Origin: Nostoc sp. XA010
GTDB lineage: Bacteria; Cyanobacteriota; Cyanobacteriia; Cyanobacteriales; Nostocaceae
Direction: 5' to 3'
DNA length: 64,000 nt
Assembly: GCF_020829625.1 (NCBI RefSeq)
Contig: NZ_JAIVFX010000023.1
Coordinates: 1-64,000, forward strand
The translations under genes were made by a program, and so were the position numbers. This document shows positions 60,000 through 64,000 of the stretch, in pieces (positions within the stretch are counted from its first letter, which is position 1; each line of letters starts with the position of its first letter). Under the pieces are notes generated by a model. The model was not told the DNA's origin and searched no databases. It worked only from the letters and a program-made list of their open reading frames with translations.

Positions 60000-61382
60000 A
60001 TGAGTACACAGTATCAGCCAGAAAATGAACACACTCCTGACGAGCGTTCGCGAACTGTGCCGCTCTTATCGCTACAACAGCTAGCATTGTTTATTTTAGC
60101 CGGAATTGCCGCTTTAATTGCAAAGGGTGAATATCATCAAAGTCAAGAAGTACAGGCAGGTACAAGAATAGAACGAATTGGAGTTACAGCTGTGCAGAAC
60201 TTTCAATTTCTTGAAATTGAAGCATTATTAGCCACGCAAGCTGGACAAGAATTACAAGAAATAGTTAAAGATGGTCGTCCATTAGAAGAATATCCAGCAG
60301 CAAGTCTAGAGGTAGCTCTACAAACAATTCTTGACAACATTCATGAGCAGAATCAACTAAAAGGCCATACTAATTATGTTACAAGCGCGAGTTTTAGTCC
60401 AGATGGAAAACGCATTGTCACTGCATCTTGGGACAAGACAGCGCGGGTGTGGGACATAACAGGAAAAGAAATTGCCTCGCTCAAAGGGCATACCCAAGGT
60501 GTTTGGAGCGCGAGTTTTAGTCCAGATGGAAAACGCATTGTCACTGCATCTGCTGACAATACAGCACGGGTGTGGGAGATAACAGGAAAAGAAATTGCCT
60601 CACTTAAAGGGCATACCCAAAATGTTTGGAGCGCGAGTTTTAGTCCAGATGGAAAACGCATTGTCACCGCATCTTGGGACAATACAGCGAGGGTGTGGGA
60701 GATAACAGGAAAAGAAATTGCCTCACTTAAAGGGCATACTAATTATGTTATTAGTGCCGATTTTAGTCCAGATGGAAAACGCATTGTCACCGCATCTGTT
60801 GACAATACAGCGAGGGTGTGGGAGATAACAGGAAAAGAAATTGCTTTACTTAAAGGGCATACCGATGTTCTTACAAGCGCGAGTTTTAGTTGGGATGGAA
60901 AACGCATTGTCACTGCATCTGCTGACAATACAGCGCGGGTGTGGGAGATAACAGGAAAAGAAATTGCTTTACTTAAAGGGCATACCAATGCTGTTAGGAG
61001 CGCAAGTTTTAGTTTGGATGGAAAACGCATTGTCACTGCAAGTTTAGACAATACAGCGAGGGTGTGGGAGATAACAGGAAAAGGAATTGCCTTGCTTAAA
61101 GGGCATACCGATGCTATTATTAGAGCAAGTTTTAGTCGGGATGGAAAACGCATTGTCACCGCATCTGTTGACAATACAGCGAGGGTGTGGGAGATAACAG
61201 GAAAAGAAATTGCCTTGCTTAAAGGGCATACCGATGTTGTTACAAGCGCGAGTTTTAGTTGGGATGGAAAACGCATTGTCACTGCATCTGCTGACAATAC
61301 AGCTAGAGTATGGCAAATTGACGATTTAGATGTTTCGTTATCTCGCGGTTGCCGATGTCTGAACGACTACTTTGCCAAATGA
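60000..61382 (+). CDS. Membrane-anchored WD40 protein with eight near-identical repeats
   Basis: This is a 460-residue protein. A hydrophobic helix (about 23-42, LALFILAGIAALIA) anchors it, then a helical linker (about 50-115) precedes eight WD40 repeats of exactly 41 residues (123 bp). Each has LKGHT, SFS.DGKRIVTAS and DNTARVWEITGKEIA. The repeats are almost identical even in DNA, which shows recent amplification or gene conversion. Eight blades form a closed propeller for protein binding. The frame ends soon after the last repeat. A C-terminal helical part typical of relatives lies out of frame at 61372-61578, so the protein has been shortened by a deletion or frameshift near 61375. Confidence 0.85.
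   Translation: MSTQYQPENEHTPDERSRTVPLLSLQQLALFILAGIAALIAKGEYHQSQEVQAGTRIERIGVTAVQNFQFLEIEALLATQAGQELQEIVKDGRPLEEYPAASLEVALQTILDNIHEQNQLKGHTNYVTSASFSPDGKRIVTASWDKTARVWDITGKEIASLKGHTQGVWSASFSPDGKRIVTASADNTARVWEITGKEIASLKGHTQNVWSASFSPDGKRIVTASWDNTARVWEITGKEIASLKGHTNYVISADFSPDGKRIVTASVDNTARVWEITGKEIALLKGHTDVLTSASFSWDGKRIVTASADNTARVWEITGKEIALLKGHTNAVRSASFSLDGKRIVTASLDNTARVWEITGKGIALLKGHTDAIIRASFSRDGKRIVTASVDNTARVWEITGKEIALLKGHTDVVTSASFSWDGKRIVTASADNTARVWQIDDLDVSLSRGCRCLNDYFAK
60360..61330 (+). repeat. 123-bp tandem repeats in the WD40 gene
   Basis: Eight units start with AAAGG(G/C)CATAC, at 60360, 60483 and so on every 123 bases. Units 2-8 share stretches such as GATGGAAAACGCATTGTCAC without change. 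Differences cluster in the codons after GHT (NYV, QGV, QNV, NYV, DVL, NAV, DAI, DVV), the surface loops of the propeller. Confidence 0.9.
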
Positions 61383-61578
61383 TTGCGGCATCCAAGACAG
61401 CAGTGGGTTAGCCAGAGCGTTGACAGGTGACTTCAAAGGAGCAATTGCAGACTTTGAGGCATACATTGCTCAAGCTGATGGAGATAGTAAGGCACAAAGG
61501 CAGCGCTGGGTGAAAGAGTTACGCGCTGGTAAGAATCCGCTTATAGATACAGAACTTAAGAAATTGCGTCGTGAATAA
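61372..61578 (+). pseudogene. Detached C-terminal part of a WD40/TPR protein
   Basis: The frame reads DSSGLARALTGDFKGAIADF, EAYIAQADGDSKAQRQRWV and KELRAGKNPL. This is the helical C-terminus that follows WD40 or CHAT regions in many cyanobacterial proteins. It overlaps the end of the WD40 frame by 11 bases in another phase. It was very likely fused to it before a small deletion and has no good start of its own. Confidence 0.6.
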
Positions 61579-61854
61579 ATGATTTTTAATACCGCAAAGT
61601 AGAGCTTGATGTATCTGACTTGGCAACAAAGTTGTAATATTCTTTACTTTGTGTTTTGTGAGGAGTCTGGGTATTGGTTAAACCGTTACCCAAATTTTAA
61701 CTTGGTAGGCAGTAGCTAGCCTGCCCTTTCACCGCGCACCAAGCAAGAGCGACGCAGAGGTATCGCCCACCACATTTTCTATCCTATGCGGTTATTTGTG
61801 ATCAAGAGAAAGCGCAATTTCCAGTTCGCAGTTAAAAACAATTGCGAATTGCGA

Positions 61855-61919
61855 ATTGGTTTTTCCCAGGGTGGTGAGATGTACTAGCAAGTTCCTAAAG
61901 AGTTGCTCTCGGTTAGTCA
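61855..61919 (-). pseudogene. Remnant of a DUF1392 start downstream of the methyltransferase
   Basis: On the minus strand the frame starts ATG-ACT-AAC at 61919 and reads LLVHLTTLGK. At DNA level the CTAGTACATCTCACCACCCTGGG stretch parallels the CTGGTATCTTTCACCACCTTGGG of the intact DUF1392 gene (58385-58415). It then turns into repeats (AATTGCGAATTGCGAATT). The remaining part of 61579-61854 shows no gene. Confidence 0.4.
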
Positions 61920-63380
61920 TACGATTACCCCAGATAATTGTTTTTGTATATGAGTGAATAACTGTGTAGCGAAAAAAGGAGGCACAGAGTAGCCGATGAT
62001 TGACCCCGCCGTAGCAGTTTCTTTTGGCAACTCATACCAAGACGGAAATCCTTGTAAAATTGCAGCCCCTTCAATAGACAAGGATTTGACCGTACCATCC
62101 GGCAACCAGATATCAGCGAACTTACTACGGTTGCAACCTTTGTGATCGGTGAAATGCGATCGCAGAATGGTATTAGCGGGCTGCGACCCTGGCTTGTACT
62201 TGGGTAACTTGCGCCCCCCAACCCGTTCAATCAACAGTGGTGCTGGCGCATTCCTAGCTAAAAATTTCTCCAAAGCTTGCCGTTGTTTGGGGAGTAGTTG
62301 GGAATCAGGCATCGTGGGGATGAGATGCGCGATCGCCCCATACCAACCACAAGGTGTAGCTCCCGAAGGTAGGGCAAGATGAAGGCCCTTGCTTGCAATC
62401 AGGACTAACCGCCGACGCGCCTGGGGTAGCCCAAAGTCAGCCATGTTGACCACGCTGTAATCGACCAAGTATCCCTCTGATTCCAGAACTTGCAGAATGA
62501 TACTGAAACTCTGACTGTTCTGATAACGCGGCACATTCTCCAGCGTAAACACCCGTGGCTGCAACTGTCGGATGGCTTCTGCAACTGCGATCGCAGCCGT
62601 CAGATCATCGGCAGTTTCGCCGCCCTTACCCGCTTTGGCTGTGTGAGCTTGGCTGAAGTTGGCGCATACTGGGGAGGCATGGAGGTAATCGGGGCGGTGG
62701 GGAAAACCTAGAAATCCTGACTGTGCTACTTCTTGAACTGTTAACTGGATTATTTTACAGCCATACTCACTAAAGTTGTGGTGATGGGTTTTGGCGATCG
62801 CCCTGCTCAAGTCTGGCTTACTTGGGTCATGTTCCACTGCAATGACTGGGCGAATACCAGCCTGTACCATTCCAGCTTCTATCCCGCCGCCGCCAGCGAA
62901 AAGTACTACGGCGATCGGGGCATCATCTGGCAGAACTGGTTTTAATTTTGTGTTATCAAAATTTTTGCAGACATCTGATTTTGGTGATGGCTTTTTGGAT
63001 TTCGCTTTTTTGATAAAGGCGATAATATCTTCCCTAATTGCCCCCTGTTGTTGCATTAGACGAATCATGTGGACAGCACCAGGGGGAATTGAGCCTATAC
63101 TTTTGCTTTTCCATGCCCCGTTTATCTTCTCTTTCCAATTGAATGCCCATCGCCAATGAAAGGGATTATTCGGGTCACGTTCACCAATCACACGGGGATA
63201 ATAAACAGTCTCTCCATCAAGTAGCTTTTTAGTGTCGAGGTACTGATAAAGACAACCGACTGATTCCCCCTGTGAGGCTTTGACCCCTTTCTCTAAGAAT
63301 TTTTCGGGTGTTGCAGATAACTCAACTATTACTAATTTTGGCTTTGGAAATAGCGTATGGCTTGGGACTGGTTTAGTCAT
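61917..63380 (-). CDS. DNA cytosine-5 methyltransferase with N-terminal extension
   Basis: This is a 487-residue enzyme that transfers a methyl group from S-adenosylmethionine to C5 of cytosine. Residues 1-150 are an extra domain (LYQYLDTKKLLDGETVYYPR, WRWAFNWKEK), perhaps for DNA or protein binding. The catalytic domain shows motif I (VVLFAGGGGIEAGMVQAG, about 158-175), the catalytic Cys in ASPVCANFSQ near 237, ENVPRY near 282, PQARRRLVLIA near 320, and the C-terminal motifs (TILRSHFTDHKG, AAILQGFPSWYELP). Its start overlaps the upstream ASCH gene stop (63377-63380). No restriction enzyme gene is adjacent, so it is an orphan methyltransferase whose target is unknown. Confidence 0.88.
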   Translation of the reverse strand: MTKPVPSHTLFPKPKLVIVELSATPEKFLEKGVKASQGESVGCLYQYLDTKKLLDGETVYYPRVIGERDPNNPFHWRWAFNWKEKINGAWKSKSIGSIPPGAVHMIRLMQQQGAIREDIIAFIKKAKSKKPSPKSDVCKNFDNTKLKPVLPDDAPIAVVLFAGGGGIEAGMVQAGIRPVIAVEHDPSKPDLSRAIAKTHHHNFSEYGCKIIQLTVQEVAQSGFLGFPHRPDYLHASPVCANFSQAHTAKAGKGGETADDLTAAIAVAEAIRQLQPRVFTLENVPRYQNSQSFSIILQVLESEGYLVDYSVVNMADFGLPQARRRLVLIASKGLHLALPSGATPCGWYGAIAHLIPTMPDSQLLPKQRQALEKFLARNAPAPLLIERVGGRKLPKYKPGSQPANTILRSHFTDHKGCNRSKFADIWLPDGTVKSLSIEGAAILQGFPSWYELPKETATAGSIIGYSVPPFFATQLFTHIQKQLSGVIV

Positions 63381-63769
63381 GCAGCCACCTCCATGACCAA
63401 TTCATCAGGTACTTCAAAAATCCCCAGTTGGCCGATGTAAGGAATTGGTGTAACTTCTCGTGGATTCTCCAACTGCCAATGGTATTGCTCAGGCATCCCC
63501 CAGCCAGACGCAACTTGTGAAAACTTGCAATCTACTATTGTGACAATCCCAATAACTTGGCCGCGACGCAGAGAGATTAATTCTGGGATAGACACACCCA
63601 TGCTTTGACAAAATTCTTTCGCTAACTGGTACTCTTTTTTGGTACAGGTTTTTGCGGCGTGAATCAGAATGTCGCTGCGATAATGAATGGACCAGCCTCG
63701 GTTTTCTATGTCCTCAAGAGCATAAATTATTGCCCATGCCCAAGGCTGACGGACGGATAGCGCTTTCAT
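63377..63769 (-). CDS. ASCH domain protein
   Basis: This is a 130-residue protein of the ASCH/PUA-like fold: MKALSVRQPWAWAII at the start, ENRGWSIHYR, ILIHAAKTC, and GQVIGIVTIVDC in the beta-barrel. ASCH proteins bind RNA or modified nucleobases. Pairing with a cytosine methyltransferase by a 4-base overlap suggests it recognises the methylated base or nucleic acid; that is inference. The start ATG 63769 is certain from the family N-terminus. It is the first gene of the operon. Confidence 0.85.
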   Translation of the reverse strand: MKALSVRQPWAWAIIYALEDIENRGWSIHYRSDILIHAAKTCTKKEYQLAKEFCQSMGVSIPELISLRRGQVIGIVTIVDCKFSQVASGWGMPEQYHWQLENPREVTPIPYIGQLGIFEVPDELVMEVAA

Positions 63770-64000
63770 GTAGATGCTCCAAAAATAAATCTAATTATTT
63801 AAATTGGAATTCTGATATTTTCGTAGTAATGTAATAGTTAATGTGATTACTATTAGCTTGAAAATGAAAGGGAAGTGCTTTTTAGAAATAAAGGCATTTT
63901 CATTCTCATGTTCCTAATGAGGTGTTTAGACATGAGAATGTATGCTAATTCAGGATTTAGGTAAAATCTTTAATCTTACCATTTACTATAGCAGTAAAGT
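63770..64000. other. Promoter-side region of the ASCH operon
   Basis: AT-rich sequence lies upstream of 63769 with no gene. The promoter of the ASCH-methyltransferase operon should lie here, but I cannot place it with confidence. Confidence 0.3.

Noticed and set aside
60374..61316. Long minus-strand frames across the WD40 gene
   Set aside because: They are antisense shadows of the 123-bp repeats, repeated for the same reason.
1..64000. tRNA or rRNA genes
   Set aside because: No cloverleaf-like sequence or conserved rRNA segment was recognised on either strand by eye. A covariance search would be decisive.

Overview
The window looks like part of a large plasmid from a filamentous, heterocyst-type cyanobacterium (Nostoc/Anabaena/Calothrix group). 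The reasons are frequent GCGATCGC octamers (HIP1), heptanucleotide tandem repeats, many small dispersed palindromic repeats, and gene families typical of that group: DUF1392, DUF1822, DUF7219, CHAT-TPR proteins, a filamentous-haemagglutinin-type exoprotein, a pheophorbide-a-oxygenase-like Rieske enzyme and a 4-Cys Ser/Thr kinase with TPRs. A 1.2-kb-residue DUF3854/helicase protein of the CyRepA1 type (5269-8919) is the likely replication initiator. I see no rRNA, tRNA or CRISPR array.

Layout. 0-11 kb is the plasmid backbone: lipoprotein, hypothetical proteins, tyrosine recombinase, CyRepA1-like initiator, a coiled-coil plasmid protein, iteron-like heptamers and a cluster of hairpins. 11-23 kb is a signalling and surface block: an NB-ARC STAND ATPase operon, a kinase, a secreted protein, a TPS exoprotein plus CHAT-protease operon, and a TauD-type dioxygenase. 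23-28 kb is degraded accessory DNA with a three- to four-member plasmid protein family, integrase debris and a PD-(D/E)XK nuclease. 28.4-34.8 kb is a nest of Tn7-like elements: one autonomous 4.9-kb element carrying only tnsA-tnsB-tnsC-tniQ, bounded by 107-bp perfect inverted repeats, and several non-autonomous relatives or end fragments with at least three other terminal-repeat types. A group II intron with an HNH-containing reverse transcriptase follows at 34.9-37.1 kb. 38-42 kb holds a Rieske oxygenase, short-chain dehydrogenase and glycosyltransferase cluster. 42-51 kb holds HNH, sigma-like and DUF1822 genes and a giant TPR-CHAT gene that an IS1380-family element has split; removing the IS and one 9-bp repeat restores an open frame of about 1615 codons. 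51-59 kb is rich in decayed genes: a dinB hit by at least three different insertions, a decayed paralogue of the plasmid protein family and a truncated cytosine methyltransferase. 59-64 kb has a possible small RNA, an eight-repeat WD40 protein, and an intact ASCH plus cytosine methyltransferase operon.

How it fits together. The backbone supports replication and maintenance. The rest is accessory cargo under heavy attack by transposons, MITEs and small dispersed repeats, and several of these insertions can be read to the base because the interrupted frame or an intact paralogue is visible. The most unusual item is the minimal TnsA/B/C/TniQ transposon. It has a very short TniQ, no TnsD, TnsE, resolvase or Cas gene, no cargo, and unusually long symmetrical ends, and it sits inside a pile of related mini-elements.
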